Assembly: GCA_963743285.1 (NCBI GenBank)
Contig: CAVUPF010000001.1
Coordinates: forward strand, 496,001 to 560,000
Source: CAVUPF01 sp963743285
GTDB lineage: Bacteria > Actinomycetota > Thermoleophilia > Solirubrobacterales > 70-9
Direction: 5' to 3'
DNA: 64,000 nucleotides
The position numbers and the translations under genes were made by a program. Below are positions 7,807 through 15,228 of the stretch, in pieces. Numbering within the stretch: position 1 is the first letter of the stretch; each line of letters opens with the position of its first letter. The notes under the pieces were generated by a model. It had not been told where the DNA came from. It searched no databases and saw only the letters and a list, made by a program, of their open reading frames with translations.

Positions 7807-9123
7807 ATGGGCGCGCATCGATACGAGCGCCAGATCAAGACGCGGGCGGTGGGCATCGCCGCGTTCCTCGCATTGAGCTGCTTGGCGTGGGGACTACCTG
7901 CGTCTGCGCAAGCATCGTCGTCCCCGAGCGAAGTTCAGACCGAACCGGCTGAAGTGATCCCGGGTGGGGCGAAGCTGAAGGGCGAGCTGAACCCTGACGG
8001 CCTTCCGACGAACTACTACTTCGAATACATCGGAGACCACGCAGTCGAATGCGTGGGGGTGGAAAACTGCTGGCCCCAGACGCCCCACATGGGGCCGATC
8101 ACCGGCGACTCCCAGCAACAGGTTCCGCCAATCGAAGTGACAGGCCTGAGAATGGGAGAAACCTATCGCTACAGACTGACTGCGAGCAACGCCGATGGCA
8201 CCGTGCAAAGCAAGGTAGCGACTTTCACAATTGGCTTCTCGCCCGTGATCACCAGCCTCGAACCCAGCCACGGGCCGACATCCGGGGGGACAACGGTGAC
8301 CATCCGCGGCGAACCCCTCGAAAACGCGCGGTCGGTGCACTTTGGCACCGTGGAAGGAAAGATCCTCCACGAAGAGTGTGACGACGAATGCGAAATCATG
8401 CCCTACAGGGAACTGGTCGTCGAAAGTCCGCCGCACGCGGCCGGTACGGTCGACGTGACGGTGGAAACGGCACAGGGCGTGAGTGTCGCGAGCCCGGGTG
8501 ATAAGTTCACCTACGGCTCCTCTGGCGGACCCTCGATCGAAAGCGAGTCCGTCTCGAACATCACCCCGACCGACGCGACGCTCGAAGCCAAGATCAACAC
8601 CGAGGGCCTTGAAACGACCTTCCGGTTCAGGCTGGTGCCACAACCGTGCTCCTACCACGGAGTGTTCTACTGTGAATTGGTGGGTCTGCCCATCCCCCTG
8701 CCCAGCGGGAAGCTCCTCGGCTCCTTCGCTGGTCAAAGCGTGAGCCTTGATCTGAACAGCGCCGGCGTGCACCTGCACCCGGGCGAGGAATATGAATACT
8801 CTGTGATCGCCACGAGCGTGGCCGGGAGCACTGATGGTCAGTCGCAGACGTTCGAAGCGCCGAGCGGCGTGTTCGAACCGCTCAGCACCACGACCTCGCC
8901 CCAGCCCGCCGGGTCGGGAGGCTCATCATCCTCACCGACACCGGACGTGCAGTCTCCTGGCACCGGGCTTGGGAAGACGATCAAGCTCAAGTCGCTGACG
9001 AATGCCCACAAGCTCGCAAAGGCGCTGAAAGCGTGCGAGAGGAAACCGAAGGGCAAGCCGGCGTGTGAGAAGCAGGCGCACGGGAAATACGGCACGGCGG
9101 CGTCGAAGGCCAAGAAGGGATAG
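7807..9123 (+). CDS. Secreted FN3-like/IPT-TIG domain protein
   Basis: A 438-residue protein with a Sec-type signal peptide (basic start, hydrophobic VGIAAFLALSCLAWGL, then ASAQA). Two fibronectin-III-like repeats read LKGELNPDGLPTNYYFEY (about 58-140) and LEAKINTEGLETTFRFRL (about 255-355). Between them is an IPT/TIG domain (PVITSLEPSHGPTSGGTTVT). A Ser/Pro/Thr-rich linker leads to a Lys-rich tail with two spaced Cys (ACERKPKGKPACEKQ). I associate this tail with secreted proteins of Thermoleophilia. It is probably a cell-surface or adhesion protein; no enzyme motif is visible. Confidence 0.7.
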   Translation: MGAHRYERQIKTRAVGIAAFLALSCLAWGLPASAQASSSPSEVQTEPAEVIPGGAKLKGELNPDGLPTNYYFEYIGDHAVECVGVENCWPQTPHMGPITGDSQQQVPPIEVTGLRMGETYRYRLTASNADGTVQSKVATFTIGFSPVITSLEPSHGPTSGGTTVTIRGEPLENARSVHFGTVEGKILHEECDDECEIMPYRELVVESPPHAAGTVDVTVETAQGVSVASPGDKFTYGSSGGPSIESESVSNITPTDATLEAKINTEGLETTFRFRLVPQPCSYHGVFYCELVGLPIPLPSGKLLGSFAGQSVSLDLNSAGVHLHPGEEYEYSVIATSVAGSTDGQSQTFEAPSGVFEPLSTTTSPQPAGSGGSSSSPTPDVQSPGTGLGKTIKLKSLTNAHKLAKALKACERKPKGKPACEKQAHGKYGTAASKAKKG

Positions 9124-9417
9124 GGCCGCCAACAAACGAGCGACGGACGTGGACACTCTGATCGCCAACATCCCGCGCGGTGGCTACGTCGTCCCGCTGG
9201 CAAGCGGGCTCGCCTACGGCTCAGGCCGCAGTCGGAGCCAGACGCTCAAGCGCGTGGCCCAATGTCGGCTCGAACCGGGGGAATGTCCGGGACGGGTGGA
9301 GAAGCCTTGCGCCGGTAGGAAACCTGGACGGTGATCCGTTGAAGGATCTCGTTGCGCAGCCGGGCCAGCCGGCCGAGGTGGATTGGTTCGAGCAACGACC
9401 GAAAAGGAGGAACCCAC
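9124..9417 (+). other. Intergenic stretch without a recognisable gene
   Basis: About 290 bp between the secreted protein and the VOC gene. No frame shows homology that I can recognise, and I see no tRNA or clear hairpin. Only the strong AAAAGGAGG ribosome site of the next gene near its right end stands out. Confidence 0.5.
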
Positions 9418-9825
9418 ATGGCTACCGTTAGTGTCCGCTACATCGTCGACGACGTCGACGCCGCGATCGCCTTCTACTGCAAGCAGCTCGGCTTCGACGA
9501 GATCATGCACCCCGCCCCCACGTTCGCGATGCTCAGCCGCGGCGACCTTCGGCTCGCGCTCAGCGCGCCGAGCGGAGCCGGTGGCGGAGGGCAGGCGATG
9601 CCGGATGGAACCAAGCCAGCACCGGGCGGCTGGAACCGCCTGATGCTCGAGGTAGACGATCTCGATGACACCGTCGAACTGTTGCGCAAGTCTGGAGCGC
9701 GCTTCCGCAACGACATCGTCACGGGCTTCGGCGGCAAACAGATCCTGCTTGAGGACCCCGCTGGAAACCCGATCGAGCTGTTCGAGCCCACGCGTCCCGA
9801 GGCCCGGCTCAGTACTGGCGGTTAG
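9418..9825 (+). CDS. VOC-superfamily (glyoxalase/bleomycin-resistance-like) protein
   Basis: A 135-residue protein with the paired beta-alpha-beta-beta-beta motif of vicinal-oxygen-chelate proteins: VRYIVDDVDAAIAFYCKQLG at the N-terminus and LLEDPAGNPIELFEP at the C-terminus, the latter carrying a metal-ligand Glu. ATG 9418 follows AAAAGGAGG at ideal spacing, so this start is firm. Substrate unknown; single-domain VOC proteins detoxify aldehydes, bind antibiotics or act as dioxygenases. It lies inside the segment bracketed by the 95-bp repeats. Confidence 0.82.
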   Translation: MATVSVRYIVDDVDAAIAFYCKQLGFDEIMHPAPTFAMLSRGDLRLALSAPSGAGGGGQAMPDGTKPAPGGWNRLMLEVDDLDDTVELLRKSGARFRNDIVTGFGGKQILLEDPAGNPIELFEPTRPEARLSTGG

Positions 9826-9913
9826 CAATCAGGGGGACAGCAACTTGTGCTTCCGCCTCCCGTGGAAAGAAGGCGACTGACGGACGAGTGGTGGCGATAC
9901 CTGCGCTTCGGGC

Positions 9914-10657
9914 TTACGCGTCGAGGAAGGGAACGATCATTGCGAGCACCTGGTTGGGGCGACGGGGCACTTCCACGTGCGTCGCGCCCGGGAGGATCGC
10001 GAGTTGTGCCTCCGGGATGAGGTCTACCGTCTTGACTGCCCGCTCGATGCTGATGAAGTCCTTTTCGCCGATCAGGACGAGCGTGGGCGCACGAATCGCG
10101 CGAAGCTCCTCGGGCGACCGATCCTCGATCGCGCCCACCATCTCTCCTGCCCGAGCAATTAATTCGGCAAAGCCATCGGGATGTGGTGCAACCCGTCGGT
10201 ACTCTGCCTCCCATTCTTGGCCGTCGGCTGCGGACGGCATTCTGTCAGCGCCGAGCTGCCCATCGAGTGCAAAGTCCTCGCGACACGTCGGCGTGGAAGC
10301 CAGCACGAGCTTCCCCACAAGGTCCGGATGGCAGGCCGCGATCGCAAGGCTGACAGCGCCACCGAGGCTGTACCCAAAGAGATCCGCCCGCGCGATGCCA
10401 AGCTGTCCGAGCAGGGCGACGATGTCGTCCGCGAAGTTCTCAAGCGACATTTCTCGATCGATGTTCGCGGTATGGCCGTGGCCCTGCATCTCGACCGCGA
10501 TGACCTGGTGGCTGTCAGCCAGAACCGGGATCATTGTTCCGAAGGTCAGACCGACGGTGAGCGCGCCTCCGTGCAGGAGCACGAGCGGCGGGCCGTTGCC
10601 GTGGGCCTCGTAATACATCTGCAGCCCGTTCACGGACGCGTACGTTTGCGGCGGCAC
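9914..10657 (-). CDS. Alpha/beta hydrolase
   Basis: Cytoplasmic hydrolase of about 247 residues. The oxyanion motif is LVLLHGG, the nucleophile elbow GYSLGG, the acid Asp sits in LVLIGEKDF and the catalytic His in GATHVEVP, so the triad is complete. GTG 10657 gives an N-terminus (PPQTYASVNGLQMYYEAHG) like relatives; the frame extends to 10723 with another GTG, but that adds 22 residues without homology. Relatives include haloalkane dehalogenases, esterases and chloroperoxidases; the substrate is unknown. Confidence 0.82.
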   Translation of the reverse strand: MPPQTYASVNGLQMYYEAHGNGPPLVLLHGGALTVGLTFGTMIPVLADSHQVIAVEMQGHGHTANIDREMSLENFADDIVALLGQLGIARADLFGYSLGGAVSLAIAACHPDLVGKLVLASTPTCREDFALDGQLGADRMPSAADGQEWEAEYRRVAPHPDGFAELIARAGEMVGAIEDRSPEELRAIRAPTLVLIGEKDFISIERAVKTVDLIPEAQLAILPGATHVEVPRRPNQVLAMIVPFLDA

Positions 10658-10731
10658 GAACCCAGGATAGGCGCACCCTGCGCCTGCTCGGCCAGCTGGG
10701 GCAAACTCGTTGCAGCGCTCCACTGGCGCAA

Positions 10732-11025
10732 GATGACCTGGGCCATCCTGGACTGGTCCGTCCTCATGGGGGCCAGGATCATCAGGGCGATCATCGTCGG
10801 CAACCGGCGACGGTCAGCACCGTCCGGAATGGGATCGGGGTCTTGGCCCTGGCGATCCCCTGGTTCTACGGATTCCCCTTCCTCTCACTGATCTGGCTGA
10901 TGTCGAAACCCAGGCGTCGCGACTGCCCGGTCTGCGGTGAGGGGGTTAAGCGGGGGTTGACGGTCTGTCCGTCATGTCATCACGACTTCGCTGCGGCGGC
11001 AGCGGGTCGACCACTGCCGAGTTGA
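10732..11025 (+). pseudogene. Membrane zinc-ribbon protein, frameshifted remnant
   Basis: From ATG 10732 one frame gives a hydrophobic helix (TWAILDWSVLMGARIIRAII). After about 10800 another frame gives GIGVLALAIPWFYGFPFLSL, IWLMSKPRRRDCPVCGEGVK and VCPSCHHDF, a second helix followed by a two-CxxC zinc ribbon. The order helix-helix-ribbon is that of small actinobacterial membrane zinc-ribbon proteins, so this looks like one gene split by an indel. The second part alone is open from 10843. Confidence 0.45.
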
Positions 11026-11058
11026 CGACCGGCGAGCGGCACGAATAGGCTCCCGGCG

Positions 11059-11280
11059 ATGGCTGAGGGCGCCAATGCGACGATCGTCTTCTCGGGCGGC
11101 GCCGAGGTCCGTGTGACCGAGCCAGTAGACGAGGTGGAGGCACAGCTCAGCAAGGTCCGCGGGGTCTCCAACGAACAACGCGAGAACACTGGCTTCGCCG
11201 CGTTTACCACCTCCGATGGTGCACCCGTCCGCGTGGCCGCCGACCAAGTTGCTTTTGTCTTGGGTCGAGCTGATGGCTGA
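11059..11280 (+). CDS. Small hypothetical protein
   Basis: A 73-residue acidic protein: a beta-rich start (ATIVFSGGAEVRVTEPVDEV), a helix and a C-terminal DGAPVRVAADQVAFVLG strand. I do not recognise the family. ATG 11059 has no strong ribosome site. The stop overlaps the next small gene, so both may form one unit. Coding is supported only by the open frame and this overlap. Confidence 0.4.
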   Translation: MAEGANATIVFSGGAEVRVTEPVDEVEAQLSKVRGVSNEQRENTGFAAFTTSDGAPVRVAADQVAFVLGRADG

Positions 11281-11455
11281 CGAGGGCAAGAGAACCGTGG
11301 ACGTGAGGCTGTCAATCCCCGAGGATCTCCTTGAATCGGCCACGAACAAGCAGGTCGACATTGCCCAGCTACTTCGTGTAGCGCTGGAAAACGAGCTGAA
11401 GCGGCCGGAGGTGCCTCGTCGGCCCGAGCTGCGGGATCTCCGGTCACAGCGCTGA
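11273..11455 (+). CDS. Small RHH/CcdA-like putative antitoxin
   Basis: A 60-residue protein, VDVRLSIPEDLLESATNKQV then a helix ending ALENELKR, resembling CcdA/RHH antitoxins in which a strand binds DNA and a helix-rich tail meets the toxin. ATG 11273 overlaps the previous stop. No toxin gene follows; the next 130 bp hold no recognisable frame. It could be an orphan antitoxin or partner of the 73-residue protein upstream. Confidence 0.4.
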   Translation: MADEGKRTVDVRLSIPEDLLESATNKQVDIAQLLRVALENELKRPEVPRRPELRDLRSQR

Positions 11456-11583
11456 CCGGAGCGGGAGAAACCCAGCCACCAGCGTCGAGACCATCGCCAC
11501 CGTCATCTGCGCAGCTTCTTGCCCAATTGAACAAGCCATCGTTTCGGCTTTCCGTGGGCATCCGATCCGCTGGTCGCCGCAGT

Positions 11584-11870
11584 AGCGAGAAATTGTCGGG
11601 ATTTGCGGGCGGAGTGGCGAACCCGCCGACTGGGCTTGCCTCACCTACGGGGCCAAGAAGAACTTCGACACACCGCTTGACCGCTTCATGACGACTAAGG
11701 GGATCGGCATCGGGTCGACTCTCGCGGAGTTCAAGCATGCCTACCGGGACCTCAAAAAATCCAACGCAGCTCTCTTTGATCTAGCGGGCCCCGAGGAAAG
11801 CGTCACCCTGTTCGAAGTCGAGGAAGGCCGCGTGGCGGGCATTTCCATGCAGAGCATTCACCTCGGCTGA
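11584..11870 (+). pseudogene. C-terminal remnant of an unrecognised protein
   Basis: The frame is open from 11584, with a possible internal ATG at 11688, and has no plausible full-length start. The compact sequence DWACLTYGAKKNFDTPLDRF followed by TTKGIGIGSTLAEFKHAYRD and a final GRVAGISMQS reads like the end of a larger folded domain. I cannot name the family. A perfect GC hairpin follows 11 bp after its stop. Confidence 0.35.
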
Positions 11871-11880
11871 TCCATTGTGG

Positions 11881-11903
11881 GCACCGGCGACGCTTGCCGG
11901 TGC
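11881..11903 (+). terminator. Perfect GC hairpin, candidate terminator
   Basis: GCACCGGC and GCCGGTGC pair perfectly (8 bp) around GACGCTT, 11 bp after the remnant's stop. No T run follows. The 450-bp gap 11871-12322 otherwise holds the right 95-bp repeat and the AT-rich hipBA promoter region. Confidence 0.4.
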
Positions 11904-11995
11904 CAATGCCGGCCGCGACCTCGGTGGTGCTAGAAGGCATGGTCGCTGCCCCCGCGTGGGACCGTCAAATGAGCCCGATAACTTGTCCCGAAATC

Positions 11996-12090
11996 TGTCC
12001 CCGACTCCACCGAACTCCCTGAATCTCCTCAGATCTCCCTCGCTCTAACGTGCTAAATTTGGCTTGTTAGAGCCGCTTTCCGCGACTCAT
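11996..12090 (+). repeat. 95-bp direct repeat, right copy
   Basis: Gapless match to 5792-5886 at about 84 percent. In this copy the D-arm-like part is better (GGCT TGTTAG AGCC pairs), but after CCGCGACTCAT the tRNA-like similarity stops. It marks the right edge of the 6.2-kb bracketed segment, just before hipBA. Confidence 0.75.
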
Positions 12091-12298
12091 GCCCTCTAAG
12101 TCCGAGCCGCATGAATCTCGCCCCCGGCGCGATCCAGCAGCCGAGCTGGCGCGGTAAAAACGGTAGGCCTGGTCCGTCTCGACGGGGCAGTATCCGGCGC
12201 GGACCGCCCAGGGTGGGCGGCCGGTGGCAGCTTCTGCTTGGGGTGCGGCTAGGGGTAATCTTTGTATCTAAAATGAGGCAATATATGCAGAAAATGCT

Positions 12299-12324
12299 AT
12301 AGTGATTCAAAAGTAGATCACTAT
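12299..12324 (+). promoter_or_regulatory. HipB operator overlapping the hipB start
   Basis: A perfect inverted repeat ATAGTGAT / ATCACTAT with a 10-bp spacer. The right arm covers the ATG of hipB at 12323 and the left arm contains a TATAGT -10-like box. HipB proteins bind such repeats to repress their own operon, so bound HipB would block both transcription and the start site. The surrounding 80 bp are strikingly AT-rich. Confidence 0.65.
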
Positions 12325-12697
12325 GCAAATAGAAGCTGAGAACACCGATATAGCGGTCCTGCGGGAGCTCGGCGCCCGCCTGCGCCGTACCCGGCTGGAG
12401 CGCAATCTGAGCCAGGGTCAGCTTGCCAAGGAAGCGGGCTTGGGCAGGATGACCGTGCAGCGCATCGAGACGGGCGAATCGGCCTCGGTGAGGAGCTTGA
12501 TCCGCGTCCTGCGCGTCCTCGACCTGCTCGCCAGCCTCGATCGGCTGGTCCCCGAGCCTCCGCCAAGCCCGATCGACCAGTTGAAACGGCAGCGTGGCGA
12601 GCGACAGCGAGCCGGGTCCTCGCGGAGCGCCGAGCAACCGGGGCACGAGCCGCCAGCCTGGCGCTGGGCCGATGAGGAAGGTGGGCGGGGATCATGA
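12323..12697 (+). CDS. hipB: HipB-like XRE antitoxin
   Basis: A 124-residue protein with an XRE helix-turn-helix at about 12-70 (LGARLRRTRLERNLSQGQLA then GLGRMTVQRIETGE) and an Arg/Ser-rich, probably disordered C-terminal tail. It should bind the operator at its own start and neutralise HipA. No Shine-Dalgarno sequence precedes the ATG. The stop overlaps the hipA ATG (ATGA), giving the tight coupling typical of hipBA. Confidence 0.88.
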   Translation: MQIEAENTDIAVLRELGARLRRTRLERNLSQGQLAKEAGLGRMTVQRIETGESASVRSLIRVLRVLDLLASLDRLVPEPPPSPIDQLKRQRGERQRAGSSRSAEQPGHEPPAWRWADEEGGRGS

Positions 12698-14031
12698 GCG
12701 ACCTAGCCGAGGTTCGCCTCTGGGGCACGCAGATCGGCGCTGTGCTGCTGCCCGACGGCCAGGACGATGCCGTCTTTGAGTACGAGCCGCGCTTCGCAAC
12801 GAGCGGCATCGAGGTCTCGCCGATCGCCATGCCGCTCCAACCCAACCGGTCCTACAGCTTCCCCGAGCTGTCCGAGCAGAGCTTCAGGGGCCTGCCCGGC
12901 CTGCTCGCCGACTCGCTGCCCGATCGCTACGGGAACGCGCTGATCGACGCCTGGTTGGCCACCCAGGGGCGAGCCGCCGGCGACTTCAACGCGGTCCAAC
13001 GCCTTTGCTACATCGGCAAGCGGGGCATGGGGGCGCTCGAGTTTGCCCCCTCGCTGGGGCCGCGGCCGGCGAAGAGCCACGCCTTGGACGTCGAGGCCCT
13101 GGTCGAGCTTGCCGCGGAGGTGATGGCCCAGCGCGAGGACCTGGCCACCTCGCTTCACGGCTCGGGCAAGCAGCAGGCCCTCAGGGAGATCCTCAGGGTC
13201 GGCACCTCGGCCGGCGGGGCTCGGGCGAAGGCCTTGATCGCCCTCGACCCGGTGACCGAGGAAGTCCGCTCCGGCCAGCTCGACGCCGACCCTGGCTTCG
13301 AGCACTGGATCCTCAAGTTCGACGGCGTCGAAGACAAGAGCCGAGACCTGGGGGATGCCCGGGGCTACGGGGCGATCGAGTGGGTCTACGCGCAGATGGC
13401 GCGCCGGGCTGGCATCGAGATGGCCGAATGCCGCTTGCTGGCGGAGAACGGCCGCCGCCACTTCATGACACGGCGCTTCGATCGCCTCGAGGGCGGCGCC
13501 AAGCTCCACATGCAATCGCTGGCGGCCCTCGCTCATCTGGATTACCGCCAGCCGGGAGCCAACTCCTACGAGCAGGCCTTCCAGGTCATCCGTCGCCTGG
13601 GCCTGCCGATGGCGGCGGTCGAGCAGCAGTTCCGCCGCATGACCTTCAACGTCGTCGCCCGCAACCAGGACGATCACGTCAAGAACGTCGCCTTTCTGAT
13701 GGACCGCTCCGGCGAGTGGTCTCTGTCGCCGGCCTTCGACCTCGTCTACGCCTACAACCCGTCGGGCCGCTGGACTGCCCAGCACCAGATGTCGATCAAC
13801 TCCAAGCGCGAGGGCATCACGGTCGATGACCTTCGCCGGGTGGCGGAGGTGGCCTCGATGAAGCGGGGCCGAGCCGCGGAGATCCTGGCCGAGGTGACGG
13901 ACGCCGTCCGGTCCTGGCCGGAGCTTGCCGGCGCCGCAGGGATCGAGGAGCGCCGCATCGATCAAATCGCAGCGGCCCAGCGGCTTAGCTTGCCCGGAGG
14001 CACTGGGAGCGGAAGCCGGCTCCGACCTTAA
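12694..14031 (+). CDS. hipA: HipA-like serine/threonine kinase toxin
   Basis: A 445-residue kinase toxin of the HipA family; E. coli HipA phosphorylates glutamyl-tRNA synthetase and induces persistence. The N-terminal subdomain (about 1-110) includes FRGLPGLLADSLPDRYGNAL. The P-loop-like segment is GTSAGGARAKALIAL. Catalytic residues lie in NVVARNQDDHVKNVAFLMD and the metal-binding Asp in LSPAFDLVYAYNP. Length is close to the family's about 440, with no frame disruption, so it looks functional. It is convergent with the acyl-CoA dehydrogenase, with 16 bp between. Confidence 0.9.
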   Translation: MSDLAEVRLWGTQIGAVLLPDGQDDAVFEYEPRFATSGIEVSPIAMPLQPNRSYSFPELSEQSFRGLPGLLADSLPDRYGNALIDAWLATQGRAAGDFNAVQRLCYIGKRGMGALEFAPSLGPRPAKSHALDVEALVELAAEVMAQREDLATSLHGSGKQQALREILRVGTSAGGARAKALIALDPVTEEVRSGQLDADPGFEHWILKFDGVEDKSRDLGDARGYGAIEWVYAQMARRAGIEMAECRLLAENGRRHFMTRRFDRLEGGAKLHMQSLAALAHLDYRQPGANSYEQAFQVIRRLGLPMAAVEQQFRRMTFNVVARNQDDHVKNVAFLMDRSGEWSLSPAFDLVYAYNPSGRWTAQHQMSINSKREGITVDDLRRVAEVASMKRGRAAEILAEVTDAVRSWPELAGAAGIEERRIDQIAAAQRLSLPGGTGSGSRLRP

Positions 14032-14047
14032 GTGAACTGCATTGGGC

Positions 14048-15193
14048 CTAGCAGCCGAGCTGGCGGGCGATCACCATCTGCTGGACCTCGTCGGTGCCCT
14101 CGCCGATCGTGAGGATCTTGGCGTCGCGGTAGAAGCGGCAGACCGGGTACTCCTCGATGTAGCCGTAGCCGCCGTGGATCTGCACCGCCTCCTCGGTCGC
14201 CCGGACGGCGAGGCGGCCGGTGATCAGCTTCGCCTGGGCCGCGGTCAGCGTGAACGAGGCGCCGGCGTCCTTCTGAAGGGCGGCGCGCCAGGTGAGCAGC
14301 CGGGCGGCCTCGATCTGCGCGGAGAGGTCGGCGATCTTCGCCTGAATCGACTGGAACTTGGAGATCGGCTGACCGAACGCCTGGCGCTCCTTGGCGTAGG
14401 AGATCGCCTCGTCGAGCGCCCCCTGCGCCAGCCCGACCCCCATCGCGGCGACCCCGATCCGCCCCCCGTCGAGGATGTGGAGGAAGTTCTTGAACCCCTC
14501 GCCCTGTCGTCCGAGCAGACTCGACTCCGCCACCCGGCAGTCCTCGAAGCTGAGCGGGCGGGTGTCGGAGGCGTTCCAGCCCATCTTCCGATATGGCTCG
14601 CCGACCTCATAGCCGGGCGTCCCGGTGGGGACGATCAGGTTGGAGATCTCCCGGCGTCCGTCCGAGTTCCCGGTGAGCGCGGTGATCGAGACGCACCCCG
14701 AGATCTCGGTGCCCGAGTTGGTGATGAACTGCTTCGCCCCGTTGATCACCCACTCGCCACCATCCAGCTTCGCCGTGGTCCGCACGTTGCCCGCATCGGA
14801 GCCCGCCTCGGGCTCGGTCAGCCCGAAGGAGGCGAGCCGCTTGCCGCTGCACAGTTGCGGCAGCCACTCGGACTTCTGCTCCTCGCTGCCCCACAAATAG
14901 ATCGGCATCGTGCCCAGCGAAGTGTGCGCGGCCATCGTGATGCAGACCGAGGAGTCCACCCGCGCCAGCTCCTCGACCGCCAGCGCGTAGGAGAGCGTGT
15001 CCGCGCCGCCGCCCCCGTACTCCTGCGGGAAGGGGATCCCCATCAGCCCCAGCTCGCCCAGCTGGGCGACGAGCCCGTAGGGAAAGGACTTCGTCCGGTC
15101 CAGCTCCGCCGCCAGCGGAGCGACCTCCTGGCGGGCGAAGTCGCGGACCGTCTCGCGCAGCAGGCGCTGCTCGTCTGAGAACTCGAAGTCCAC
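14048..15193 (-). CDS. Acyl-CoA dehydrogenase
   Basis: A 381-residue FAD flavoenzyme that makes trans-2-enoyl-CoA and hands electrons to ETF (genes at 30-32 kb). The N-terminal helical domain starts MDFEFSDEQRLLRETVRDFA. The central beta domain carries SFGLTEPEAGSDAGNVRT and NGAKQFITNSG, and the C-terminal helices carry QIHGGYGYIEEYPV and ILTIGEGTDEVQ with the likely catalytic-base Glu. Length and motifs fit short-chain or glutaryl/isovaleryl-type enzymes; the chain length cannot be fixed. Genes upstream on the same strand encode an aldehyde dehydrogenase and an HxlR regulator. Confidence 0.94.
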   Translation of the reverse strand: MDFEFSDEQRLLRETVRDFARQEVAPLAAELDRTKSFPYGLVAQLGELGLMGIPFPQEYGGGGADTLSYALAVEELARVDSSVCITMAAHTSLGTMPIYLWGSEEQKSEWLPQLCSGKRLASFGLTEPEAGSDAGNVRTTAKLDGGEWVINGAKQFITNSGTEISGCVSITALTGNSDGRREISNLIVPTGTPGYEVGEPYRKMGWNASDTRPLSFEDCRVAESSLLGRQGEGFKNFLHILDGGRIGVAAMGVGLAQGALDEAISYAKERQAFGQPISKFQSIQAKIADLSAQIEAARLLTWRAALQKDAGASFTLTAAQAKLITGRLAVRATEEAVQIHGGYGYIEEYPVCRFYRDAKILTIGEGTDEVQQMVIARQLGC

Positions 15194-15228
15194 GGCCGCA
15201 GCCTATGCGGTGATCGCCCGCCTGGCGC

